A stretch of 64,000 bases of DNA, taken from positions 20,920,001 to 20,984,000 of the forward strand of contig NC_083388.1 of the NCBI RefSeq assembly GCF_031755915.1, written 5' to 3'. The position numbers and the translations under genes were made by a program. Numbering within the stretch: the first letter of the stretch is position 1; the number at the start of each line of letters is the position of its first letter. Positions 37,683-49,276 of the stretch are shown here, piece after piece. The notes beneath the pieces were generated by a model, which saw only the letters and a program-made list of their open reading frames with translations, did not search any database and was not told the origin of the DNA. This DNA comes from Ziziphus jujuba. Lineage: Eukaryota > Streptophyta > Magnoliopsida > Rosales > Rhamnaceae.

Positions 37683-37841
37683 GGAAAGTCAATGTAATTG
37701 AGATGGATGGTTTGGATAGAGTGACATTCCTTGTTTGAATTAAATATTGTACATATTTTTGGAAAGTCAATGAAATAGTGATGGATGGTTTGGATACAGT
37801 GACATTCCTTGTTAAAAATTAAATAGTGTACATATTTTTGG
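37683..37841. repeat. 78-bp tandem duplication downstream of the GATA gene
   Basis: Copies start at 37683 and 37761 (GGAAAGTCAATG...). Both contain GATGGATGGTTTGGATA and GTGACATTCCTTGTT, with a few differences. It probably falls in or just after the 3'UTR. Confidence 0.85.
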
Positions 37842-39692
37842 TAAGTACCATGGGCATTATGTATTCCATCATTTATATCACCTAGACTTTTTTTTTTTTT
37901 TTTTTAAATTTCCTGACATATATTGTCTCCTAAAATAATGATAGTGATTTTAGATATAAATATTCTATCGTGGAAATTAGAAACAAGGAAAAAAAATATA
38001 TATATTCAATCACCCTGAAGTATGAGAAAAGAAAAAAGAAAGAGATGAGTTTTTTAGTAGAATTGGTGTCTATGAGTGAAAATGTATTACAATTTGTGTT
38101 CCGATTGTGAAAAATGATTGAAAATTTTTAAGCACTGAAAAATGGGTTCTATTTCCAACTAACTTTTGTACTGCTCGCTCTGTTATGTATCCAAAATGTA
38201 GTGGATGATATATTGTCTGCTACCACAACTTGTTCTCGTCGTCCGTGTAAAATAGTTGCGTTGTGAATATTCCCAAGTCCCCCCCAACTTTATATTCCCT
38301 TTCAAAAAAAAAAAAAAAATAAATAAAATGAAGAAAAATAATATTTATTATTTTTAAATTACAATAATATTTATTATTGTAAAGGGATAAAATTGTACAA
38401 GAGCAGCCGTGGACCGACCTAAATCTCAGTTCTTTAGCTTGAGCGAGGCAGTTATATAGCAATTGATCAGCCCAGCCCAAGTACTTGCATGTCCGTCTTC
38501 AAATTAACTAGCCCAGGGTTATATGGCCCAAATTTGGCAGCCCAATTTGAAATGGTGCGTTTTTATTTCTTATTTGTTTTTTTGATGAACAATCGTGCTT
38601 AACCGTTTTGCATTAATATCCCTTTAAAATATTATATTAAACACCAAATATAATTTTGAGGCAGAAAAAAATTAAAAAAAAAAAACAAAAACAAAGCAAA
38701 AGAAGAAAAGCTTGTAGCCGAGAATTCTTTTCTTTTCCTTTTTTTTTTTTGTATATTTTGACGCTTATTCAAATAACAAAAATTATACAGTATATTAAAT
38801 TTTATTTTACCACAAAAAAGAAAAAGAAAAAGGATCACATAGAAACACCTTAAAAGAATGTGATACATAATTTAGTTAGTCCGGTAAATAAAGTGGTAAC
38901 TTGAATTGTAAGTAAGGTCTATGTTACGTAGGCTGCTCTCTCAAGCAATGGATAATCAATAACCCCACGTTATACTCCTCCGGGGATCGCTGACTTTGAC
39001 CTCCTTTGGGAGCAACCAACGGCGTTGATCATCTTTCACATGGATTTTGTTGGAATATTACACTATATTCCAATTGGACAAAAATATTGTTTTCTCTTTT
39101 AAGATTGAGACTAAAAATCCTATTTTTCCACTCTTTCGGCATAATATCTGTTGGGTTTTTAACTCTTTGGCAAAAAGTGACAGTGAGAAAAAAAAAAAAA
39201 ATACAAAGTCTAATTGGGATTAAAAAGAAAATTGACAAATCATTATGGATTTAGTTTACTGCTATCTAATATTAATAGGTCAATATAGAAGCAATAAAAA
39301 TATGCCTGTGTGGGTAAAGTAGTTGGTTTGTCTGAACAATAATTTTGAATTCTAATATTCACTCCCATCGTAATAATAATAGTAATAAAAAAACATTTAT
39401 GTACCATAATATAAAATAATTCAAAGAGGATTTAATATCTTATCAAACTCAAAGCTCGTTGTTTTAGGTTTTGGGAACGCTCCCAATTTGGAATTAGTTA
39501 TAACAAAATTTCAGAAATTAATTCTTAATTAGAAAAAAATAAAAAAGTGGGGGAAAAAAGGGGCAAGAGGTGAGGAGGGTAAGGCGGATCGAGAGGGAGA
39601 GGCGCAACTTGTGGGGACTTGGAAAGCTCAGAGCTCAGTCTTCGCTCGCTTTGCTTTGCTTGCTTGCTTGTTCTCTAAAAACTCTCTTTTCC

Positions 39693-39700
39693 TATAAAAA
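39693..39700 (+). promoter_or_regulatory. Candidate TATA box of DPD1
   Basis: TATAAAAA, about 80 bp before the probable 5'UTR donor and followed by a CT-rich segment. Confidence 0.4.
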
Positions 39701-39777
39701 TGTCTACTTTATATTATTAACCTCCACATTTCAGCTTGCTGTTTTTCTCCTAATTCAAACCGTTATCTGGTAACTAC

Positions 39778-39808
<31 letters not shown>

Positions 39809-40956
39809 GCGCTCTTATATTCTTTTCGTGTCTTCTTTTAGTTCATCTTCCTGTTTGGTTACTTAGAAAACTAATAGAAAACTGTGAGAAAACTCAACCT
39901 CTTGTTTTTTTTCTTTTTGGTATGTGAGTATGTTTTCCCTGGTGTTTACGCCCTCTTTTTAAGTTGAGATTTTGGTCTTGCTGTATATTCCTTTCGTGTT
40001 CTTATTTGTTTATTAAGAATCTAAATGATTGTTATTTGTGTGCTTGTGATGCATTTTGTAATGTGAAAGAATTCTGTGCTACCTGGGTTTTCATTTCTTT
40101 TCTTGTTTTTATCACTAGACGGGGATCGATGAGCTTCATTTTTCCCCCTTTTCTTTTTTTCCATTAGAAAAAAGTTACTTATGTCAAGCTGTGAATTTTA
40201 AGTTTGTAATGCCTCTCTGGGAAGATCTTGGTTATGGTTTTCATTATATTTAAGCACATTTTTCCCGTGTAATATCTCCTGCTTGTTTTGTTGCATTGGG
40301 TCGATCTAGAGTTGAGATCACAATTCTCTTACCTTAATTTGTACTTTTGTATCTGTAATTTTGAAAATTTATTGTCAGCAAAAACAGTCAATGACAATTT
40401 ATCTACTCACTTTCATTTAAGATTAGTAAACTTTAGAACATTCCTTTATGTGCAATTTATTTGCTGCCAATTATTTGGAAACAATTAATTAGTGAAATTT
40501 GTAACTCCATGAGGTTTCTTTGAACATTACCTTTTTCTGGCGTTTATGTGGTGGTAAGGTTTTAAGGAGCCACAAGTATTTTGGGCGGCAGGTTTTGCAA
40601 TTTTGACTTCCTCCTCCCTCAAAGTGGAACTTTAGCATTTTCATTCCAAAAGGGGAGGGTATATTATATTTTCTGTGGACCAAATTCCTTGAATGCCTGA
40701 TTTGAGATCCATCTTTTTTGTGTAAATTACTTGTTTATTTCTATTTCTTAATTAAACCTGTTAAATTTTTATTTTTATGCTACGGCTGTTGATTATTTCT
40801 TTCTCATCCTTGATTGACCCTGGCACTCTAGGCTAATTCTTTTTTTGATTCATGTTAGAGGTTATTTTCTTCTAAATATATCATTTTTATATTCACTTTC
40901 AGGTCAAAAGCCAATTTTTTTGTGATGCTGAAATTTTCACTTGTTCTTGAGGCCAG

Positions 40957-42800
40957 ATGAGAACAGCTACCATGTGTTTTTCTATTTTACAAGGCCCTAG
41001 ATTTAAAATTCATACATTAGTAAATTTTTGGAGTGGAAACTTCCACAGTTGGACTAGGACATATAGTAATAGCTCAAAGCTGCATGGTTCTATAGTCAAC
41101 GGGCTTGAGGGAGGAAAGAGCAAGAAATGGACTAGAAGACCAGTAACCACAAAAGCAGAAGAAAGAGCCAAAAGAATCCATAGCAGTAAGACAAGCAGTA
41201 TCAGGCATGAAGTGTTTGATGGAGCGGTTTCAACAAATGCTACCTTAAACATAAATAAAACAGAAATAAATCAATTCCAAAAGATTCAATATTATGACAT
41301 TCAAAAAATTATTGCTGAGAATAAAGATTTGGCCAATCTTGTGACAGTTGTTGCTTTTGATATTGAGACTACTGGGTTTAGCAGAGAAAATGATGGGATA
41401 ATTGAATTTGCACTTCAAGTTCTTCAGGGTGGTGAAAACAGCACTTTTCAGACACTTGTAAATCCAGAACGGAATATTACAAATTCACATGTTCATGGCA
41501 TTACGAAAAATATGGTCGACAGACCTGGTGTTCCAAGGTACTCATCCTTTAATTCTTTCATGCTGCCTAATTTTTTAAAATTTTTTTCATAAGTTTAAAA
41601 TATCTTTCAGTTTCAATTTCAATGGTAGTCCACCTTTTTATTCTATGATTAGATTAAGTACTGGATAAGACACTGCTTGAGTTAACTATCATGATAGCTT
41701 CTCTTGTGCCCGGTGGAAAGGCATAATTTTTTATCTACAATTTTCATAACTTTTGAGTTTCCCATCAATAAAAGAAGGTTTAAGGACACTGCTTCAGATA
41801 GTATAACCGGGACATGAGCAGACAAATGAATTTTCAGAATTCTGGCTGATGATGTCTGAGTGCAAGTAAACGGAAAAAATATGTATGTGCTGGTGGAGTC
41901 TTCATAAGCACGAAATTTATATAGCTCCAAATGAGTTTGGGAATATGATAATACCTAAATTCAGTATGTTCCAAGTTTTCACAGCACCTAAAATAATTAT
42001 TGCTGAAGGTTGAAATATAGTTAACACATCTTGTGAGCAAGAGACTGGGAGCATTTGGCCCTTCTTAAGATGTGTCTCTTGATCCTGTGACGTGTTAAAG
42101 TATTATTTGCTACTGTGGTACAAGATCCTTTTCAGCTTTTGGCTTAATCTCTGATTCTATATAACTTAGTGGCAATATATCTAGATAGTTAATTCTAAAT
42201 GTCATGAGAGTTTAACCTACTTGTCAGCTCTACCTATATGTGTTAACTTTTTTGGACTGGCAACAGTTTGCTAATAGATGCTCTTTTGTGAATTACATGG
42301 AGGATGAGAGAGCTGATACCAATCTTGCTGCAGTATGTCAAAAGCCATCAGAAACCTGGCGGTTTCATCATGTGGGTTGCTCACAATAGTCGTTCTTTTG
42401 ATGTCCCATTTTTGCTCAGTGAGTTTAGTCGTTGCTCAATAGAGCTTCCTCCAAATTGGTTGTTTCTGGACACCATTCCTTTGGCCCGTGAATTGATGAA
42501 GTCCGAAGGTCTTTCTCAATCTCACTTCATGATTTTCGTGTCCATGCAATGAATGGTTGGGTTGATACTAACGGCTTTATGATAATTTTGTTAACAGGAT
42601 CAAAACTTTCAAAAATATCACTGCAAGCCCTTCGTGAGTACTATGGGATTCCATTGATTGGTTCAGCTCACAGAGCCATGTCTGATGTGAGATCTTTGTC
42701 ATTGATTTTTCAAAGGTTGACCTATGACCTCAAGTTGACGATGCCTGGCCTTGTTGAAAGGTCTTTCTTGGGCTCAGACATAAAAAAGAAGAAGAGTTGA
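40957..42800 (+). CDS. DPD1: Exonuclease DPD1, plastid/mitochondrial DEDDh nuclease
   Basis: DPD1 is a Mg-dependent DnaQ-type exonuclease that degrades organelle DNA in pollen and ageing leaves. Three exons (40957-41537, 42303-42508, 42598-42800) give 329 residues. The first roughly 100 residues are basic, Ser/Thr-rich and poorly conserved, as expected for a dual targeting peptide plus linker. The catalytic DEDDh set is visible: D135 and E137 in FDIETTG, D227 in AHNSRSFDVPF, and H287 and D292 in AHRAMSD. The PERNITNSHVHGITKNMV block is typical of DPD1. The second intron uses GTCTTTCT, a weak but frame-keeping GT donor. The gene follows the GATA gene as in Arabidopsis (At5g26930-At5g26940) and is convergent with the syntaxin gene. 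Confidence 0.94.
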
Positions 42801-43030
42801 GGATAGTCCCCACAGCTTTTGCTCTTGTACTAACTGTTTTTACTATAATCAACAATGTATTGATCCCAATGGCATTAGTTAAGTCCTGCGGAGGAGCCTC
42901 TAATTAAAAGAGGTCAGAATATATAATTTATGGCGCAAAAGAAACTTGGTTGGGGTGGTGATTTCTGCCACTGTGGGTTTGGGTTTGGAAAGAAAAGCCA
43001 TTCATTGTATTTGTTAGAATGTTGTTATTC

Positions 43031-43036
43031 AATAAA
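43031..43036 (+). terminator. Poly(A) signal of DPD1
   Basis: AATAAA, about 230 bp after the stop codon and about 110 bp before the tRNA gene. Confidence 0.5.
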
Positions 43037-43148
43037 AATGTCTTCCCTATTTAATCAGTGACAACGGTTGTCTGATGTGCATGTCCAAAATCAAAAAGTA
43101 GAGTGGGGAGTTAATCTTTCCTTGAGCATGAAAATTTTAAAGTGATTT

Positions 43149-43221
43149 GCTTTCGTTGAGAGTCGAACTCAAGACCTCCCGCTTACTAAACGGGTGCTCT
43201 AACCAACTGAGCTACGAAAGC
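43149..43221 (-). tRNA. tRNA-Thr (anticodon AGT)
   Basis: The minus strand folds as a 73-nt cloverleaf without intron. The acceptor stem is GCTTTCG / CGAAAGC (7 bp), the D arm GCTC...GAGC, the anticodon stem CCCGT / GCGGG with loop TTAGTAA (anticodon AGT), and the T arm TTGAG / CTCAA with loop TTCGACT. The A and B box promoters are therefore intact. A short T run follows on the minus strand near 43133-43136 and could end pol III transcription. It sits in the 1.3-kb gap between the convergent DPD1 and SYP4 genes. Confidence 0.95.
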
Positions 43222-44086
43222 AGTTTGAAGGAGATGGTTATATTAACCTATAGAATCGACCAAAAGAATCCAGCATTCCAATATCTTCCAATGTAAGTCT
43301 GAGAAATCTTTTGCATTTCTAAGTTTAATCAATTTCTATAATACCGGCCAACGTTTTCTTTACAGGGTCACCGAGAGAGTCGTAAATACAGATTTATGTC
43401 GTAGATTCCTCCAAGTAAACTTCACTTTTTTTAAAAAAATATTTAAATAAAAGCAATTTACAAAAATGCGGAAAAATTTTCATTTATTTTTATGTCAGCC
43501 TAACTAGATGTGACGTGATCCTGAAACATACATTTGAAACCAGGTAGAATTTGCAGATTGCAAATTAGAAGCTCATATTCTCAGATAATGGGAAAATAAT
43601 TGCCATAGATGCAGGCTATACAAAAGTGTTCCACTGCATAATTGATGTATTTCACTTTATTGCAGGATAAAATCGATACAAACAATGAAAAAGAATAAAA
43701 ATTTAATCTCAGATGTATCAGAGTGCTAAAGATACAGAAAGCACCAAAATCCCGCATGAAAGAAAAATCAAAAGAATCATCAACATTATCAATGTTCCTT
43801 GGTAAAAATCCTATACAACTTACTGGGACATTCATTCTACGTTCATCATCGATGTCCCACCGTCATTTAGCATTTTATCTTTTCCCCCAAATACCCGAAA
43901 AATCAAAATGAACAAAGAAATAGTCGTCATTCTTATGTAGTATACGTAGCTGTGGCACTTCAAAATTCCGTAAGCCTCTATTAAGGATTTAACAAAATCA
44001 TCTATCTTTGCGTGTGTGGAAGCATCAGGGGAAGGTTTCAACAATTAGAATGTATGCGAAATGGTGTAAAAAACTGTTGATGCAGA

Positions 44087-45736
44087 TCACAAGAATATCT
44101 CTTTGAGGATTAGGAGGACCAACATGATAAAGCACATGATAATGAGCACTGTAGCACACTTCACCATCCCTCCTTTCTTCTGTGTTCTCTCAGCCTGTAA
44201 GCCAAATCCATAAACAGATAGGTATATTATGTTTATAGAGAAAGAGACCATAAAAAAATTTTAGCATGGTTAAAGTCATATTGATGGATGGAAAATGGAC
44301 CTTCTGCAGCTGCTTGAGGCCCTCCTCGACTGTAGATGCAACATTCTGAATATTGTAATCTATCCTATCAACAATGGTACCCTGTACGGGGAAATCAATT
44401 CAATTACTGAGTCTAATGACAACGAGTTTCAGAGACTGTATAAGAGTTGATACAGGAATGACATTTTCGAACCTGGTCTATAACAAGTACCGACAGATCC
44501 TTCATAATCTGAGCAAGCTCATTTACAGATTCTACAACCTTTTGAAATGGAAACAGATTCTTTCAGAAAAAAAAAATTAATGATAAGTGTGAATAAAAAG
44601 ATGTTGTAGAAAGATCTTCACTTGCCTGTTGGATCTCTCTCTCCCTTTCTACTGTGAATGCCTCACTTTTTTTAAGCTTAGCCATCTGATGCTCGTTAAA
44701 CACCTATAAAATATTTGAGTCATCAATCCTAACCTTCAACACAATGAAAATGAAAACCATACAATCCTCAACCATTCTAGACAACACAGTTAGTAATAAG
44801 CAACAAAATAAAGCACATGTACAGGGAGTTTGGCTTCCTTAAACTTGACATGATAAATAGATCTAGAAGAATCTAGAGAGATGGAAAAAAAAAAAAAAAA
44901 ACACCAGCACACCATACAATCTTCAACCATTCTAGACAATACTGTCGGTAATGAGTAACTAAATAAAGTACATGTACAAAGAGTTTGGCTTCCTAAAACT
45001 TGACATGATTAACAGATATAGAAGAATCTAGACAGATGGAGAGAAAAGAAAAGGCAAAAAACGAAAACCAGCATACCATGTTGTCCAAATCGTCATCTTC
45101 CATTCTCGATCTACTTCCATTCATCTCTAGATCAACCCCATCTTGACCCTATAATGCAAACACCAGGATCTTTAGAACATAACTTCGTAACTTATTGCCT
45201 ATTAAAAAGAAGAGAACACTTCACAACAAAATATAAGGAATATAGAAGGCGTAAGCAATGTGGTTTTTCTCTTTATAAATGCTTCTCCATGAGCAGACTG
45301 CTGAGTAAATAAGGCAATACTTATACAAACAAAAAATGAAATAGAAATGCTCATTGCAAGTTTAGAACCATCAAAAATATAATATTATCCATTGAATGGA
45401 TAAAATTAGAAAAAATTTTACAGACGTCTTTTTGCTGCCTGAGACGCTTCAAATAAGTTGACTGTTTCTTGCGAAGCTCCATAGAGAGGTTCTGAAGGTC
45501 AGTAGCAAGAGAACGCTGCAACACATGCAGGCAGACATAAGCAAAATTTCACTTGTCTACCATCATTTAAGATAATATAATTAATTCATACACTTAATTT
45601 GCGTGGGTGCAGAAGTTCAGGGTTACCATAAAGAATTTAGTATACAATAACCAACATGGTAATAAAAAATGAGTTAAATAAACCAACCTGAAGTTTGGGT
45701 ACATGCGCGCGCGCGCGCGCGTGTGTGTGTGTGTAT

Positions 45737-45791
<55 letters not shown>

Positions 45792-47968
45792 TGCCATCAT
45801 GTTGATGTAGGGAAAAAAAGACTTCACAAATTCAAACTGCTCTAACAAAAAGCCAGACATAGGGTAAAATCTAGTATTCTATCAAACAACCAATGACATT
45901 TATTTTTGGACCCAAAAGTCTTCCTAGAAACACTTGTAAGTTGTAGGCTTGTAGTTAGCTTTAGGTTTCCAACATTAATAATTAATTCCCAACCAACCAA
46001 GTGCTACTGCATCAGATTAAGGCCTGGATAGCATTTTTGTTATCAGCCATATTAGCATTTATGGCAAGTCAAAGAAAGTAACAACTGATACATGTGATGG
46101 TATTATTATTCTTGGCTTCCTAAAACATAAAAATCAATAACTCTCACTAAGAATCTAAGATTACTCAACATAGTTATGCAAAACTGATGCATCGCTTTTG
46201 AAGTCATACCTGCACATTTTTTCTGATATTTGAATCTTCAGAAGGCCCACCTGCAGAAAGTTTTTGTAGTTGCTTCTCCGATTTCCTTATCAAATTTGTT
46301 ATCTCTAGTGTAAGACCCTCTATCAAGCGTTGATCTTCTTTACCATCTCCAAAAGAAGGCATTAAAGCCTTTGCATGAGCCTTGGTTAGCTCAGCCATCT
46401 TTGTCCGTGCACGCTGCACATTTGCTGCTATCTCTTCAGATACATCCACCCAAGCCGGAGGAAGACCCACAGTAAGTGCACCCTTACTGTCGGTAAAAAA
46501 ATAAAATAAATAATAATAATAATAATAATAATAATATATGACGTATTCACCAAAAGAAGATGCACTTCAAATTATATAAACTAAGAAACAACAATCCCCA
46601 GTCTACACTTGCTCTTTTTATCTAATGATAATTCCAGTCATACTCATGCAGAGGTTGTTATTGACCCCACTTAAGTGAAATTATCACCCATAACCATGCA
46701 CCATCCTCTGATGAAGCATTTGCTCCTTACTGAAACACATAACTAAGGCTTCTTGAGAAGTTGATCTACATAAATTGTAAAACCGGCCTAAGGCCGATTT
46801 CCACAGTTGCACAAAAATGAAAATAACTTTTGGAATAGGTGGAGTTACAAGGACGATGAACAATCAGTGGAAAGTTCTGAAATAAAATTTAAAGGGCTAT
46901 CATAGAACCTATGGACTCCACGTTTTATGGTTTGGGATACTTCAGGCAACTTTGGGGCCTAAATTTCATTTACTGATGCCAATCTCCAATATCACATATT
47001 CATAATCTTGGAAGGCAAGCATAAGAAACATGTTGGATTCAAACCAAACAAGAAAACTCCATATCATGGTGCAGCAATGCTCACTAGTTACCAATGAACT
47101 ATATCTCTGGACGCCAACTCTTATAAACTTAAGAATCTATTCCAAGTCAGTTTCAAAACTTTTGTCATTGGGACTTTTTCATTCACCAGTATGCAAAGTC
47201 AAAACAGATTTCCACAAATCCTACGTCCTACACCTCAAGCAAGCACAATTAATTAAGCCATTAAGTAAAGTAACCAAACAAATTCCTATAACAGCACAGC
47301 ACCACAGGAAGTGGAAGAAGGCAATCTGATGTCTTCAACTCCATATAATCTGATAACCAAATCTTCAATATTTTGATAAAAATGCCACTTCACATATTAC
47401 TATTACAAATTAATGAAATTTTAACATCTTCAACTCCATATAATCTGATAATCTAATATTCAATATTTTGATAAAAATGCCACTTTACTGATCACTATTA
47501 CAAATTAATTAAATTTTATCCCTACCCAATCGCAAATATATATGTTATACAAACCGAAACCAAGATAAATACTTGCATTTAGCAGATTTTTTTTTTTTTT
47601 TTTGAATTTGAATTTGAAAGCTATTGCTTTTGTTAATTATGCAATTTGGATGTTTCATTTCTTTTATTTTCCTAAATTTATATTTCGGAAAAATAATTCA
47701 ATATGAAAAACAATAAAAGAAAAATAAATAAATAAAAAATCAAATCTAGAAAGAGGTACCTTGAATTACCCGGATCCTCAGTACTAAGCGGAGCATAAGA
47801 CCGATTAGGATTCAGAAGCGAAGTGCTCACCAATTCGATCACAGGGCCGCTGGCGCCTGAGCTTGTCGACGGCGACGACGACGAAGGTGAAGAGCTCGAA
47901 GGAACGCGGACGCTCTTCAAGGCGTCCCTGTACTTCTTGTATATCAAGGTCCGGTTTCTAGTCGCCAT
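44087..47968 (-). CDS. SYP4: Syntaxin of the SYP4 group (SYP41/42/43), trans-Golgi network Qa-SNARE
   Basis: SYP4 proteins drive vesicle fusion at the trans-Golgi network in secretory and vacuolar traffic. Eight exons on the minus strand (47968-47760, 46486-46210, 45515-45426, 45148-45077, 44703-44626, 44538-44473, 44381-44301, 44194-44087) give 326 residues, within the family range. The start MATRNRTLIYKKYRDAL is the family N-terminus. SKGALTVGLPPAWVDVSEEI leads into the Habc helices. The SNARE motif runs to about residue 290, with the zero-layer Gln at Q264 (VIDQGTIVDRI). A single membrane anchor (about 303-322) ends the protein with LILKEIFL. The intron between exons 5 and 6 has a GC donor. 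In Arabidopsis SYP41 (At5g26980) lies near DPD1, so this is probably the SYP41 position. Intron 1 (1.27 kb) and introns 2-4 carry tandem repeats and a microsatellite. Confidence 0.95.
44757..45080. repeat. About 154-bp tandem duplication at an exon-intron edge of SYP4
   Basis: Copies begin with ACCATACAATC at 44757 and 44911 and share CAACCATTCTAGACAA and GAGTTTGGCTTCCT. The second copy ends at the real donor of exon 4 (minus strand ATG/GTATGCTGG). The first copy ends at a decayed version (ATG/GTGTGCTGG, about 44904-44913). Confidence 0.8.
45705..45784. repeat. Compound microsatellite (GC)n(GT)n(GA)n
   Basis: About 8 GC, 7 GT and 21 GA units in succession within SYP4 intron 2. The GC part could form Z-DNA. 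Confidence 0.95.
47332..47520. repeat. 95-bp tandem duplication in SYP4 intron 1
   Basis: Copies start TCTTCAACTCCATATAATCT at 47332 and 47427 and differ at a handful of sites. Both hold TTGATAAAAATGCCACTT. Confidence 0.85.
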
Positions 47969-49276
47969 TAGATTCAGATTCAGACACACAAAAAAAAAAA
48001 AATAAAAAAAAAAAAAAGCTACGGATCCGAGGACGAAGAAGCCAAATTCGGCTCAGGTTTCGCCATGATCGGGCAGGAAAGCAAAGGAAATGAGAGAACG
48101 TTTGGAGAAACTGAGCGAGGGTTTTGGTTTTGGTCGAGTCGGAGGAAGAAGGTCACGTGATCGGAGATCAGATATATTGTACTGTTCGGACGACCAGTCA
48201 CGTGCCCCGGCAAAGTTGGGATAACTTCTGGGTGATCGGACAGGTAGTGGCGTTAATGTGGGATATTAAAAACTTTACAAAGGGAAGGTATTTTGGGGTC
48301 AATTTTGAAATTTCTTATTTTTATGTGGGCCAAGGAGACAATACTAGTAATGACTTGTCCTGGTGGTCAGTAATAGTATATGGTCAATACTCAATAGTGG
48401 TTTAAAAGTTAAAAAGGTAAAACTGGGTGATCCTCTTTACAAATTTCTTTTTTTCTTTTTTTGGGGTCAGGGTGCAACTTTTATTTTTATTTATTATTTA
48501 TATTTGTTAACTTTTTTCACTTTCTCTTGTTTTTCTGAAGCAAAATATTTATTGTGGATCCACGTTTTAAATCCTCTTATAATTTAAGTTAAAAAAATTT
48601 CGGTTAGTTTTTATAATTTTTGATTAATAAAAGGTGGTACATAATTAATTTTTCAAACATTAAAAATGTTTGTAGATAAATAAAATGATAAAAAAAAAGT
48701 TAAAAAGAAAAAAAATGCACGTGCAGAACAGTAAGAGAAAAACTGTCGGAACGACGTAGCGAATTGGAGAAGATGAGGTAAGAGAGAGGGAGAGAGCTCG
48801 AGGTCCGAAACAAAAACATGTTATAAAAACGGTGCGTGTCTTCACTGTTTTTACTTTTGGACGTTTCTCTATTCACCGCACATTCCCCGGGGTCCCATTA
48901 AATTCCTCAATTTGTTTTATATATATATATATATATATATATTTAGTAATTTAATAAAATATAAAAATATTTTATGAAAAAAAAAGAAAAGAAAAAGAGA
49001 TTATATAATTTCTCAGCCTATTATCGGTGTAATTCGTCATCACCATCGTCGTTCGTCGTCTTCGTCTATTCTCAGTCCTACCAGCTCCAAACCCTAGCCA
49101 ATACTTACGCACACCCTTCTTCCTTTTTCCTTTTCCACGGCTTCCATATCGCATCCCCAAATTATATTTGTTGAGGGGGTTGATTCTCAAATTTGAGATC
49201 AGAGGCAAGGGATTCGGTTTTTTTTTTTTGAGTAAGCCGCCATCCGATATTCGCATTTTCTAACAAATAAAGAGTC
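47969..49276. other. Head-to-head promoter region of SYP4 and Di19
   Basis: 1.3 kb between divergent start codons. The SYP4 side is GC-richer and has two G-boxes; the Di19 side has an (AT)n run at about 48918-48942 and a leader with many CGTC/CATC steps near 49030-49080. Short open frames here overlap promoters and have no family features. Confidence 0.55.
48154..48204. promoter_or_regulatory. Two G-boxes in the SYP4/Di19 intergenic region
   Basis: CACGTG at 48154-48159 (in the 8-bp palindrome TCACGTGA) and at 48199-48204, about 190-240 bp upstream of the SYP4 start codon and about 1.1 kb from Di19. They may serve either gene. Confidence 0.5.

Larger units (their letters stand above)
37472..40956. 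other. Intergenic region and DPD1 5' leader
   Basis: GATA 3' flank with a 78-bp tandem duplication, AT-rich spacer, then the DPD1 promoter. TATAAAAA is at 39693-39700 and a CT run at about 39785-39810. A donor CTG/GTAACT near 39769 and acceptors near 40902 (TTTCAG) or 40956 (GGCCAG) suggest a 5'UTR intron of over 1 kb. No separate gene is supported. Confidence 0.5.

Noticed and set aside
44590..44625. A GT donor at GCAA/GTGAAG for SYP4 exon 5
   Set aside because: It adds four bases and breaks the frame of the conserved SNARE region; the GC donor fits exactly.
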